A stretch of 10,921 nucleotides of DNA from Bradyrhizobiaceae bacterium (GTDB taxonomy: Bacteria; Pseudomonadota; Alphaproteobacteria; Rhizobiales; Hyphomicrobiaceae): the NCBI GenBank assembly GCA_947475855.1, contig CANJPN010000170.1, forward strand, positions 1 through 10,921. Direction: 5' to 3'. Numbering within the stretch: position 1 is the stretch's first letter; every line of letters starts with the position of its first letter. Shown piece after piece: positions 1 to 5,690 of the stretch. The notes beneath the pieces are model-generated. The model saw only the letters and a list, made by a program, of their open reading frames with translations, searched no databases and was not told where the DNA came from. A program made the translations under genes and the position numbers.

Positions 1-755
1 ACAACATCCCGTTCGTCGCCGCGATCATGCAGCATCCGCGCTGGCGCGAAGGCCGGTTGTCGACGGGGTTCATCGCCGAGGAGTACCCGAAGGGCTTCGT
101 TGCTCGCGCACCGGACGCAGTGGAGTTGCGCGTGCTGGCTGGCGTCGCGGCGACCATCGACCATCTCGGTAACGAGCGCAGGCGTGAGATCAGCCAGCAG
201 ATCGCCGGTAAATCCGTGCGATTCGCCAAGCACCGCGTCGTCGCCATCGCGGGCGAGCGTGTGGAAATCGAGGTGGCGGGCACGCTAGGCGAGCCGACCT
301 ACGTGTCGTTTCTCGATGGGACAGACAAAGTCGCCGATACGGTCGAGGTCGTATCGGCTTGGTGGCCGGGCGACCCCGTCTGGCGTGGCAAGGTTGCCGG
401 CCGATCGATTGCTGTGCAGGTGCGCCAGTTGCTCAATGGCTTCGAACTCGCGTGGCGCGGCCTTGCCGTCAAGGCTTTCGTTTACACCGACCGCGAGGCC
501 GCCATGGTCGCGCTGATGCCCGCGAAGGTCGCGGCCGACACCTCGAAGCTGCTGCTGTGCCCGATGCCGGGCCTCGTCAAGTCGATCCAGGTGACCGTCG
601 GCCAGGAAGTCAAAGCCGGCGATCCCCTCGCCGTCGTCGAAGCGATGAAGATGGAGAACATTCTGAAGGCGGAACGCGACGGTGTGGTAAAGTTGGTTCG
701 CGCCAAGGCCGGCGACAGCCTTGCGGTTGATGCGGTGATCTTGGAGTTCGCATGA
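1..755 (+). CDS. pccA: Propionyl-CoA (acyl-CoA) carboxylase alpha subunit, C-terminal part, 5' truncated
   Basis: This is the 3' end of a biotin-dependent carboxylase alpha chain, open at the left edge and read from base 3. It matches the carboxyltransferase-contacting (BT) region plus the biotin carrier domain of PccA. The carrier domain occupies about the last 75 residues and contains EAMKMEN. The biotinylated lysine is encoded at 648-650, 35 residues from the C-terminus, the usual place. The full protein would carry biotin on this lysine, carboxylate it in an ATP-dependent N-terminal domain, and pass the carboxyl group to the beta subunit to make methylmalonyl-CoA from propionyl-CoA. That step feeds odd-chain fatty acid and branched-chain amino acid breakdown into the TCA cycle. 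The biotin carboxylase domain lies outside the window. The stop overlaps the next ATG. A 3-methylcrotonyl- or acetyl-CoA carboxylase subunit is the alternative, but the BT-type middle region favours PccA. Confidence 0.9.
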   Translation, partial: NIPFVAAIMQHPRWREGRLSTGFIAEEYPKGFVARAPDAVELRVLAGVAATIDHLGNERRREISQQIAGKSVRFAKHRVVAIAGERVEIEVAGTLGEPTYVSFLDGTDKVADTVEVVSAWWPGDPVWRGKVAGRSIAVQVRQLLNGFELAWRGLAVKAFVYTDREAAMVALMPAKVAADTSKLLLCPMPGLVKSIQVTVGQEVKAGDPLAVVEAMKMENILKAERDGVVKLVRAKAGDSLAVDAVILEFA

Positions 756-1393
756 TGTCTCGAAGGCGGCCTTCGATGTGTGGAACGCGGACCGCCATGG
801 CAGTTGGCGTACTGGCGTTCTGCTTCGCAGGAGAGGCCTCGGCACAATCGCCGACTTGTCCCAAAGCCGCAGAGATGGGCAAAGGTGTTTCGTTGACCGG
901 CCTCGACGGCCGCCGCAGCGAAATCACCTGGCTCGCAGGCGACCGCGTCCGTATCGCCGAGCAGAACCCGGCATCCCGCACGTTCCCACGCGAGATGATC
1001 GCGGTGCGAGGCCTCGTCGGCGTCGAGATGACCCGGCCGAGCGGCAAAGTCACTTTCCAGTTCGCGCAACCGCCCGAAAGCGTGTTCCCGCTCACAGTCG
1101 GTAAGCAGAGCGAGATCGTCTACATGGTGCAAACCGATGGCCAGCCACCGATCAAGGCCCGCATGATGGTGGCCGCGGTGGAAGCCTTGCAGCATACCGT
1201 CGGCGCCTGCACGTACGATGCGCTGCTGGTCGGTTCGATCACCGAGTTCGAAGGCGGCAAGCAGACCCCGATCCGCTACGACGTTTACGTTCCCGCGCTC
1301 CAGGCGGTCGTGAAGTCGACGACTTTCGACGCCGCGGCAAATACAATCCTCGAAGCAGAATCCTTCGAGTTCGACGCCATAGCCGCGCGCTGA
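752..1393 (+). CDS. Exported protein of unknown function, translationally coupled to pccA
   Basis: This 213-residue protein has an N-terminal signal peptide: an Arg-rich start, a hydrophobic stretch at about residues 15-27, and a likely signal peptidase I site after A31 (Ala-Ser-Ala then Gln). The mature part is about 180 residues, predicted periplasmic, with Cys36 and Cys153 that could form a disulfide. I see no catalytic motif and recognise no named family. The ATG at 752 overlaps the pccA stop (ATGA). GGAG at 743-746 lies 5 bases before this ATG and 8 before the in-frame ATG at 755, so the second may be the true start. The overlap means it is very likely co-translated with pccA. A periplasmic protein in an operon with a cytoplasmic carboxylase is odd, and the coupling may be only structural. 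A candidate terminator follows at 1475-1497. Confidence 0.75.
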   Translation: MMSRRRPSMCGTRTAMAVGVLAFCFAGEASAQSPTCPKAAEMGKGVSLTGLDGRRSEITWLAGDRVRIAEQNPASRTFPREMIAVRGLVGVEMTRPSGKVTFQFAQPPESVFPLTVGKQSEIVYMVQTDGQPPIKARMMVAAVEALQHTVGACTYDALLVGSITEFEGGKQTPIRYDVYVPALQAVVKSTTFDAAANTILEAESFEFDAIAAR

Positions 1394-1474
1394 CCCGGCC
1401 CCGCCACACGACAACCTCACGTCATGTCAGTCCGAAGTGCGCCGCAGGCCACGAGCGTCGGTGATCCAGCACAA

Positions 1475-1497
1475 GCGCCGCCGAAGGCGCCTTTCTA
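1475..1497 (+). terminator. Possible rho-independent terminator after the pccA operon
   Basis: GCGCC at 1475-1479 pairs with GGCGC at 1486-1490 around a 6-base loop, followed by a pyrimidine-rich CTTTCTATT stretch. The stem is only 5 bp and the T tract is interrupted, so termination may be partial. It lies 82 bases past the upstream stop and just before the structured leader of the DUF805 gene. Confidence 0.45.
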
Positions 1498-1508
1498 TTC
1501 CTTTGCTT

Positions 1509-1590
1509 GCCCATCGATCGGCGACTCGGAAACCGCCCGGCAACCGTTGATGGGCTACGCTCCGGACACGTGTGCCCGGAGGCTGCCGTC
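1509..1590 (+). promoter_or_regulatory. Structured 5' leader of the DUF805 gene (candidate cis-regulatory RNA)
   Basis: The 82 bases before the GTG start can fold extensively. GCCCATC (1509-1515) pairs with GATGGGC (1549-1555), a perfect 7-bp closing stem. Inside it, GGCG (1520-1523) can pair with CGCC (1534-1537) and CGG (1538-1540) with CCG (1544-1546), giving a three-way junction. Next, CTCCGG (1560-1565) pairs with CCGGAG (1576-1581), extended by AC (1566-1567) with GT (1572-1573). This last hairpin covers four of the five bases of the Shine-Dalgarno GGAGG at 1578-1582. The pairings are read by eye from one sequence. I recall candidate structured RNA motifs being described upstream of DUF805 genes, but cannot say whether this matches one. 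No ligand can be inferred. Confidence 0.5.
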
Positions 1591-2112
1591 GTGTCCCTAC
1601 AACACCTGATCTTGCCCCTCGTCGACCCGCGCGGCCGCTGCAACCGCAAGGGTCTCCTGATCGCCGCCGCGATCATGCTGGCCGTCGAAGTCGTCGTTGG
1701 CCTGGGGCTCCTGGCATCGAAGCGCACGCTCGACGACCCGCTGGTGGTCGCGATCAAGGCCGCGCTGATCTATCTCGCGTTCTCCGCCGCGATTCAACGA
1801 TTGCATGATCTCGGCCGGTCCGCATGGAATATCGCGTGGGCGTCGTTGGCGATGATCGCCTGGTCCGTCGCGCTCGCCTTTGCAGTCGTGCTGCAGATGC
1901 CACCCGAGGCGATGGAGCCCGGCCATGCTGGCTTCGCCATGGTTTTCGGCGGGATCGCACTGCCGATGCTGGGAATGCTGCTCTGGCTCCACTTCGCGCC
2001 GGGCGAGCCTGAGCCCAACAAATACGGCGCGGTCCCCTCCGGTCTCGGCTTCGCCCGGTTCGCCCGCTCGGAACACGAAGCGGTGGCCCCGCAGGTGACC
2101 AGCGCGGCCTGA
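1591..2112 (+). CDS. DUF805 family inner-membrane protein
   Basis: The 173-residue product has the DUF805 (YhaH-like) layout: about four hydrophobic segments, the motif RLHDLGRSAW at residues 70-79, and a C-terminal PGEPEPNKYG at 137-146, both hallmarks of the family. The family is widespread in bacterial inner membranes and its biochemical role is unknown. I chose GTG 1591 because GGAGG at 1578-1582 sits 8 bases upstream and the protein then starts directly before the first membrane segment. The longer reading from 1507 would add 28 hydrophilic residues encoded by the folded leader and has no comparable ribosome site. The C-terminal tail of about 25 residues after the family motif is hydrophilic. 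It is probably expressed on its own or by read-through from the pccA operon. Confidence 0.85.
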   Translation: MSLQHLILPLVDPRGRCNRKGLLIAAAIMLAVEVVVGLGLLASKRTLDDPLVVAIKAALIYLAFSAAIQRLHDLGRSAWNIAWASLAMIAWSVALAFAVVLQMPPEAMEPGHAGFAMVFGGIALPMLGMLLWLHFAPGEPEPNKYGAVPSGLGFARFARSEHEAVAPQVTSAA

Positions 2113-2160
2113 AAGCCAACGCATGGTGCCGATCATTGCGCCTGACCGAATAGCCAAAAG

Positions 2161-2248
2161 TCGTCCCGGCACTCGTTGCCGGGACCCATGCTGCTCCGAA
2201 CTTCGCGCGTGCTTCGAGATGGATCCCGGTGACGAGCACCGGGATGAC
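2161..2248. repeat. Paired inverted hairpin repeat (REP/BIME-like intergenic element)
   Basis: Two copies of one unit of about 30 bases face each other across a 28-base spacer. Hairpin A pairs GTCCCGGCA (2163-2171) with TGCCGGGAC (2177-2185) around loop CTCGT. Hairpin B pairs ATCCCGGTG (2223-2231) with CACCGGGAT (2237-2245) around loop ACGAG. Reverse-complementing B gives a near copy of A, and all three stem differences are compensated on the opposite arm. The two loops are complementary to each other. It lies between the convergent DUF805 and quinone oxidoreductase genes, the usual place for such elements. Open frames crossing it on the minus strand are spurious readings of the repeat. Related GTCATCCCGG-type elements are, from memory, common in Bradyrhizobium-like genomes. 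Confidence 0.75.
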
Positions 2249-2305
2249 AAATGTGAGAAACGTCGCAGCACTTCCGAAAGGTCGCGACCTTCGGTGACCT
2301 TTCGA

Positions 2306-2399
2306 GACCGCAACCGCGGTCCGGCGCCAGTGCGCCGCCCCCCGCGGAGGCGCCGCGCTGCCTTTGGCAGCGCGATACGCCCCGTGAGCGCATCACGGG
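2306..2399. other. Hairpin cluster at the 3' end of the quinone oxidoreductase gene
   Basis: Three compact hairpins follow in order: GACCGC/GCGGTC (2306-2321, 4-base loop), CGCGCTGCC/GGCAGCGCG (2354-2374, 9 bp, 3-base loop) and CCCGTGA/TCACGGG (2381-2399, 5-base loop), the last overlapping the oxidoreductase stop codon. None is followed by a T tract on either strand, so they are not classic intrinsic terminators. They could stabilise the mRNA 3' end or assist rho-dependent termination. Confidence 0.45.
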
Positions 2400-3367
2400 A
2401 TCAATATGGTCGATCCTGTCGTCTTGCGCGCCTGCACGTCGTTGTGGCACTGCGCGGCGTCCTTCAGCGCATAGCGCTGGTTGACCTCGATCTTCACCGC
2501 GCCGCGCGCGACCACGTCGAAGAGGTCGTTGGCGCTGGTCAGCAGGTCCTCGCGCGATGCCGTGTAGTGGAACAGCGTCGGCCGCGTGCAGAACAGCGAG
2601 CCCTTTGAGTTGAGGATGCCGATGTCCATCGGCGGTACCGGCCCGGATGAATTGCCGAAGCTGACCCACAGATGGCGTGGCTTGAGGCAGTCGAGCGAGC
2701 CGGGGAACGTATCCTTGCCGACGCTGTCGTAGACCACGTCGCAAAGCTTGCCGTCGGTGATCTCCTTAACCCGCTTCACGAAGTCTTCCTTCGTGTAGTT
2801 GATGATGTGCGTGCAGCCGTGCTCCTTGGCGAGCTTGCCCTTCTCGTCCGAGCCGACCGTCCCGATGATCGTCGCGCCCAGATGCTTCGCCCATTGGCAG
2901 GCGATCAGGCCGACGCCGCCGGCGGCAGCATGCAGCAGCATGACCGTGCCCGGCCCGACCTTGTAGGTGTCGCGCAACAGGTAGCGAACGGTCATGCCCT
3001 GCAGCATCATCGCCGCAGCGGTCTCGTAGGTGATGCTGTCCGGCAATTTTACGGCGCGCGCCGCCGGCATCACCCGCTCCTCGATGTAGGCGCCGGGCGG
3101 ATTGGCGTAGGCGATCCGGTCGCCCACTTTGAGATCGGTCACGCCGGGTCCGACGGCAACGACGTCGCCGGAGCCTTCGGTACCCAGCACGTGTGGCAGC
3201 GACGGGAACTTGTAGAGCCCCGAGCGGAAGTAGGTGTCGATGTAGTTGAAGCCGATCGCTTTGTGCTTGACGCGGATCTCGCCTTGGCCCGGCGCGCCGA
3301 CGTCGACCGCCTCCCACTTCATCTTGTCGACGCCGCCGTATTCGTGGATGCGGATCGCATTGACCAT
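2393..3367 (-). CDS. qor: NAD(P)H:quinone oxidoreductase, zinc-independent MDR family
   Basis: The 324-residue protein matches the Qor branch of medium-chain dehydrogenases/reductases, usually about 325 residues. It has a GroES-like N-terminal domain (about 1-120), the Qor signature around MLQGMTVRYLL (121-131), and a Rossmann NADPH site with AAAGGVG at 147-153. The cysteine and histidine zinc ligands of alcohol dehydrogenases are absent. Such enzymes reduce quinones or activated alkenes with NADPH in the cytoplasm; the physiological substrate cannot be read from sequence. The ATG at 3367-3365 is preceded on the minus strand by AGGAG (3380-3376) with 8-base spacing. A longer open frame reaches upstream to 3883, but that extension overlaps the lipoprotein gene and carries no family sequence. 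It is monocistronic, divergent from the lipoprotein gene and convergent with the DUF805 gene. Confidence 0.9.
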   Translation of the reverse strand: MVNAIRIHEYGGVDKMKWEAVDVGAPGQGEIRVKHKAIGFNYIDTYFRSGLYKFPSLPHVLGTEGSGDVVAVGPGVTDLKVGDRIAYANPPGAYIEERVMPAARAVKLPDSITYETAAAMMLQGMTVRYLLRDTYKVGPGTVMLLHAAAGGVGLIACQWAKHLGATIIGTVGSDEKGKLAKEHGCTHIINYTKEDFVKRVKEITDGKLCDVVYDSVGKDTFPGSLDCLKPRHLWVSFGNSSGPVPPMDIGILNSKGSLFCTRPTLFHYTASREDLLTSANDLFDVVARGAVKIEVNQRYALKDAAQCHNDVQARKTTGSTILIP

Positions 3368-3526
3368 TGCAGGTTCTCCTCCCAATCGACCGAACGGCCG
3401 AATTCCGGTACAAGTGATGAGTCGGGGTACGAGGCGTTTGCGAATTGCCGCCACACCCGCGCCATTCGAGCCTTCTATGGGCTTGAACGGCGGTACACAA
3501 GTCGGTTCAAATGAAGACGCGGGGCG

Positions 3527-3976
3527 GTGCCGGTGCTCGATAGGCTTAGCAGGACAGCGCTGCAACTCGTGCTGTTTGCTGCCGCGATCACGATCGCGGC
3601 TTGCGGGAACGAACTTCCCCCGGAAATTGGCGGCAAGGGGCTGCACTGCGTCGACGACAGCGCACATTGCATTGCGCAGCGGTCTACCGCCCTGGCAGAC
3701 CTCAACAACGACAAGTCCCGCGGTTGGATCCGCCAGCCGGCGCAGGCATCTGCTTATGCATCCGGCGTCAGGCTTTTCGCCTACAAGCAGAAGAAGCGCG
3801 AGCTGACCTGCGAGGAGCTGAATGTCGCCCGCAAGGAAGCAGACGCGGGGCCGGCGGTGCTGCGCGGCCCTGACGGCAAGCATCTGACGACGACGCAGAT
3901 CGCGCGCGGCGTTATGCTGGCGCAGGAGGTCGGTCGCGAGCTGACCACGGAAGCAAAGAAGCGCTGCAAGGTCTGA
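3527..3976 (+). CDS. Small predicted lipoprotein, unknown function
   Basis: This 149-residue protein starts at GTG 3527, with an in-frame GTG at 3533. GGGG at 3521-3524 is better spaced for the second start, which would remove two residues. A basic N-terminus and a hydrophobic segment (residues 11-25) lead to I-A-A-C at 23-26, a plausible lipobox with Gly at +2, so Cys26 would be lipid-modified. The rest is polar, contains four more cysteines (two in a spaced pair shortly after the anchor), and ends in a basic, helical-looking region. I recognise no named family. It diverges from the oxidoreductase gene with about 160 bases between them, and a strong hairpin terminator follows. The coding call rests on the lipobox, reading-frame length and that terminator. 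Confidence 0.7.
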   Translation: MPVLDRLSRTALQLVLFAAAITIAACGNELPPEIGGKGLHCVDDSAHCIAQRSTALADLNNDKSRGWIRQPAQASAYASGVRLFAYKQKKRELTCEELNVARKEADAGPAVLRGPDGKHLTTTQIARGVMLAQEVGRELTTEAKKRCKV

Positions 3977-4016
3977 AGCTGGATTTTCCGGCCAATTGAC
4001 ACGGCTAAGAGGGCTT

Positions 4017-4038
4017 CCGGCGGGTTCGCCGGTTATTT
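4017..4038 (+). terminator. Rho-independent terminator of the lipoprotein gene
   Basis: CCGGCG (4017-4022) pairs with CGCCGG (4027-4032) around GGTT, followed directly by TTATTT (4033-4038). It lies 40 bases after the lipoprotein stop. The T tract overlaps the stop codon of the convergent gene, so the two genes end back to back. Confidence 0.75.
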
Positions 4039-4677
4039 GGCCGCCGCGGTGGTCGATCCTGCCGACTTCGGCTGCGACTTGCGGGCCGCAGTTGCCGCTT
4101 TAGGCGAAGCCGTCGGAGGCGCCACTGCAACCGGCTCCGACACCTGGTCGAGCGTTGGATCGGCCCGGCAGCCTTCGGTACCGGCGGCCCACTGGAATAC
4201 CTCGGCGCGCATGCGCTGGAATTCGGCATGGGTCATTCTGGAATTCTCTACCACGATGCCGGTCCCGCCCCCGCCCGGTGTCCCATCCATGCCGGCACTC
4301 TCGGTAAGGACCACCCTGAAGGCCTTGTAGCCCCAGGGCTTAGGCTGATCGACAGCCCGTTCGTGCACGATGATCTCCACGCCGCCGCCATTCATCGAGG
4401 GCGCCGCGTCTGCATGCAGGATGTGTGATGTGGAAATTCGCCCCCGCGCCCCGAACCAGCAGGCGTTGGCTCCGCGTGCTATGCGCGAATAGACTTCCGC
4501 AGAGCTCAGCGGGTGATGATGTGCCTCGGTACTTGGGAGACTACCGACAGCGATTTTCGACACGTCGGCCATCGACGCAACTTGCGGCAGGGACGGCATT
4601 TCCGGACCACCTGCGCATGCCCCATGAGCGATGCTCGCCAAAAGGACAATGATCTGTTTTGAGAATAATCGGCTCAT
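4033..4677 (-). CDS. Exported protein of unknown function with Ala/Pro/Lys-rich tail
   Basis: The 214-residue product starts with a basic residue pair, a hydrophobic core (residues 9-17) and a likely signal peptidase I site after A22 (Ala-Cys-Ala then Gly-Gly). Cys21 is not in a good lipobox. The mature part has a folded-looking region (about 55-175) with Cys near each end (an ACWFG segment and an EGCRAD segment), which could form a disulfide, and a Gly-rich patch. The last 35 residues are mostly Ala, Pro, Lys, Ser and Thr, a disordered linker-like tail ending in AAAK. I recall similar uncharacterised exported proteins in Bradyrhizobium relatives but no named family. No strong ribosome site precedes the ATG. 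It is convergent with the lipoprotein gene. Confidence 0.7.
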   Translation of the reverse strand: MSRLFSKQIIVLLASIAHGACAGGPEMPSLPQVASMADVSKIAVGSLPSTEAHHHPLSSAEVYSRIARGANACWFGARGRISTSHILHADAAPSMNGGGVEIIVHERAVDQPKPWGYKAFRVVLTESAGMDGTPGGGGTGIVVENSRMTHAEFQRMRAEVFQWAAGTEGCRADPTLDQVSEPVAVAPPTASPKAATAARKSQPKSAGSTTAAAK

Positions 4678-4976
4678 GCCAGGACATCGATTGGCCGCTC
4701 ATTCGCGGAAGAACAATTCGAATGCCGATCTTCCATGCCCGATCCGAGGACGCAAGACTTCAAGGGGACGAGTGGCACAGCAGCCACAGCTTTCCCATTC
4801 AAATGTACGATCCCACTCGCGATCAAACCGCGATTTCGAGACCGGACGCGCAGGATACGAGGGCACAGACCGCTGCGCCTTGATCAGCACTGTCGCAGGC
4901 GCTTGTGCATAGAGCCGCGACGCCCAGAGGCCCCGCGGCTGCAGTTATTATTGCATAAAATGCAGTCGGCTGTGGC
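4678..4976. other. Intergenic region downstream of fliJ and upstream of the exported-protein gene
   Basis: About 300 bases with no supportable gene. The promoter of the 4677-4033 gene should lie at its left side, though no clear -35/-10 pair is visible. Near fliJ there is an inverted repeat AGCCGCG (4913-4919) / CGCGGCT (4934-4940) with a 14-base loop, then a small hairpin TGCAT/ATGCA (4952-4964). Either could mark the fliJ 3' end on the minus strand, but neither has a T tract. The fliI gene, often adjacent to fliJ, is not here. Confidence 0.5.
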
Positions 4977-5354
4977 TTAGCGCGCCATGGCGATCGCAGG
5001 CCGCTCGATCCGGCGGCGGCCGCGCATGAGATCCCGCTGTTGGGGCGCTTGCTCGATGGTTTCGACACCTGCTTCTTCGCGCTCGCGGATCGCTGCTTCG
5101 AGCTGGACCCGGAGGTCGTCGATCGAAGCGCGGAGCTTGTCGCGTCGCTGGCTGGCAGCCTTAGCGAATGTCGAGTAGTTGAAATGACCGATATCCTTGA
5201 TACCGGTACGATCTTCCTCGGCCTGGATTTGCCGGTCCAGATCGATCGCCATCGTCTCGAAGTCTCTGATCATCTGCTCGAGACCCAGCACTTTTCGTGC
5301 CTTCTCCTGAGCTTCGAAACGCTTCAAGCGTAGCGCGGATTCCCGTGACTTCAT
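4977..5354 (-). CDS. fliJ: Flagellar export chaperone FliJ
   Basis: The 125-residue, highly charged protein is almost all predicted coiled coil and matches the rhizobial FliJ type, with the opening MKSRESALRLKRF and a middle segment with a GHFNYSTFAKAA-like stretch. FliJ is a soluble part of the flagellar type III export apparatus. It bridges the FliI ATPase ring and FlhA and helps handle export substrates. The ATG at 5354-5352 has AGGGG about 8 bases upstream. The length is close to the family's usual 120-150. It is divergent from ctrA, so both genes are likely controlled from the 5355-6007 region; CtrA governs flagellar genes in many alphaproteobacteria. Its usual partner fliI is not downstream. 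FliJ sequences diverge quickly, so the call rests on similarity to rhizobial versions and on the ctrA neighbourhood. Confidence 0.8.
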   Translation of the reverse strand: MKSRESALRLKRFEAQEKARKVLGLEQMIRDFETMAIDLDRQIQAEEDRTGIKDIGHFNYSTFAKAASQRRDKLRASIDDLRVQLEAAIREREEAGVETIEQAPQQRDLMRGRRRIERPAIAMAR

Positions 5355-5409
5355 GTTCGATACCCCTGCACAAATTCGAACCTGCCTCGGACGACCATTT
5401 CAAGTTCCA

Positions 5410-5426
5410 TGCCAAGACACTTGGCA
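5410..5426. promoter_or_regulatory. Perfect inverted repeat upstream of fliJ
   Basis: TGCCAAG (5410-5416) and CTTGGCA (5420-5426) are perfect inverted copies around ACA, about 56 bases before the fliJ start. It could be a dimeric regulator's operator or an RNA hairpin in the fliJ leader. It does not match a sigma-54 -24/-12 element. Confidence 0.45.
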
Positions 5427-5549
5427 GGACCCTGATCTCTCCTTTCGAAGAGCGTACTTTCGCTGTAACGGGCTTGTGGAAAAGCTCTTGGCGGCTCTGT
5501 CCACGGCACAACGGCGTTCCGAATTAAAGCTCAGTGTGCCTAAGATGGT

Positions 5550-5564
5550 TTAAGTCACAGTAAA
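5550..5564 (+). promoter_or_regulatory. Candidate CtrA box
   Basis: TTAA-N7-TAAA matches the CtrA consensus TTAA-N7-TTAA at 7 of 8 defined bases. It sits between fliJ and ctrA, where CtrA could control flagellar export and its own synthesis. Weaker 6-of-8 matches occur at 5654-5668 and 5877-5891. Confidence 0.45.
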
Positions 5565-5658
5565 GAAAATGACAATCCCCTTCGGGTTGCATCTGGTGTG
5601 CGCTGCACAAAATGTTTTTTTGTGCCCCCACTAGGGGCCGTGCGCGAAGCATGTTAAC

Positions 5659-5667
5659 TGTGGATAA
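5659..5667 (-). promoter_or_regulatory. Perfect DnaA box
   Basis: TGTGGATAA on the + strand is the exact complement of the consensus DnaA box TTATCCACA. It lies about 340 bases before the ctrA start and overlaps the weak CtrA-like site at 5654-5668. A second, one-mismatch copy (TGTGGAAAA) lies at 5475-5483. Confidence 0.55.
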
Positions 5668-5690
5668 CCAATCAGTTGTCTGCACGATTC

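Noticed and set aside
1509..1590. SAM-I riboswitch-like CCGGCAACC string in the DUF805 leader
   Set aside because: Only this short string resembles the S-box core. The expected four-way junction, kink-turn and later conserved segments are not present, and the downstream gene is not methionine-related.
1754..2744. Long minus-strand open frames crossing 1754-2744
   Set aside because: They read through the antisense of the DUF805 gene, the hairpin repeat pair and the wrong frame of qor. Such frames are typical GC-rich artefacts and show no protein motif.
3368..3883. N-terminal extension of the quinone oxidoreductase to 3883
   Set aside because: The extra 172 codons are antisense to the lipoprotein gene. 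The family start and a good AGGAG ribosome site lie at 3367.
4631..4980. Plus-strand open frames of 81-93 codons in 4631-4980
   Set aside because: No ribosome site, no recognisable motif, Arg/Ser/His-rich composition typical of shadow frames, and overlap with each other.
5410..5440. Sigma-54 promoter at TGGCAGG upstream of fliJ
   Set aside because: TGGCA fits the -24 element but the GC of the -12 element is absent at the right spacing, and it faces away from fliJ.
5475..5667. Replication origin near ctrA
   Set aside because: One perfect and one imperfect DnaA box, with no cluster of further boxes, no clear unwinding element and no origin-linked neighbour genes such as hemE, parAB or dnaA. 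A regulatory role is more likely.
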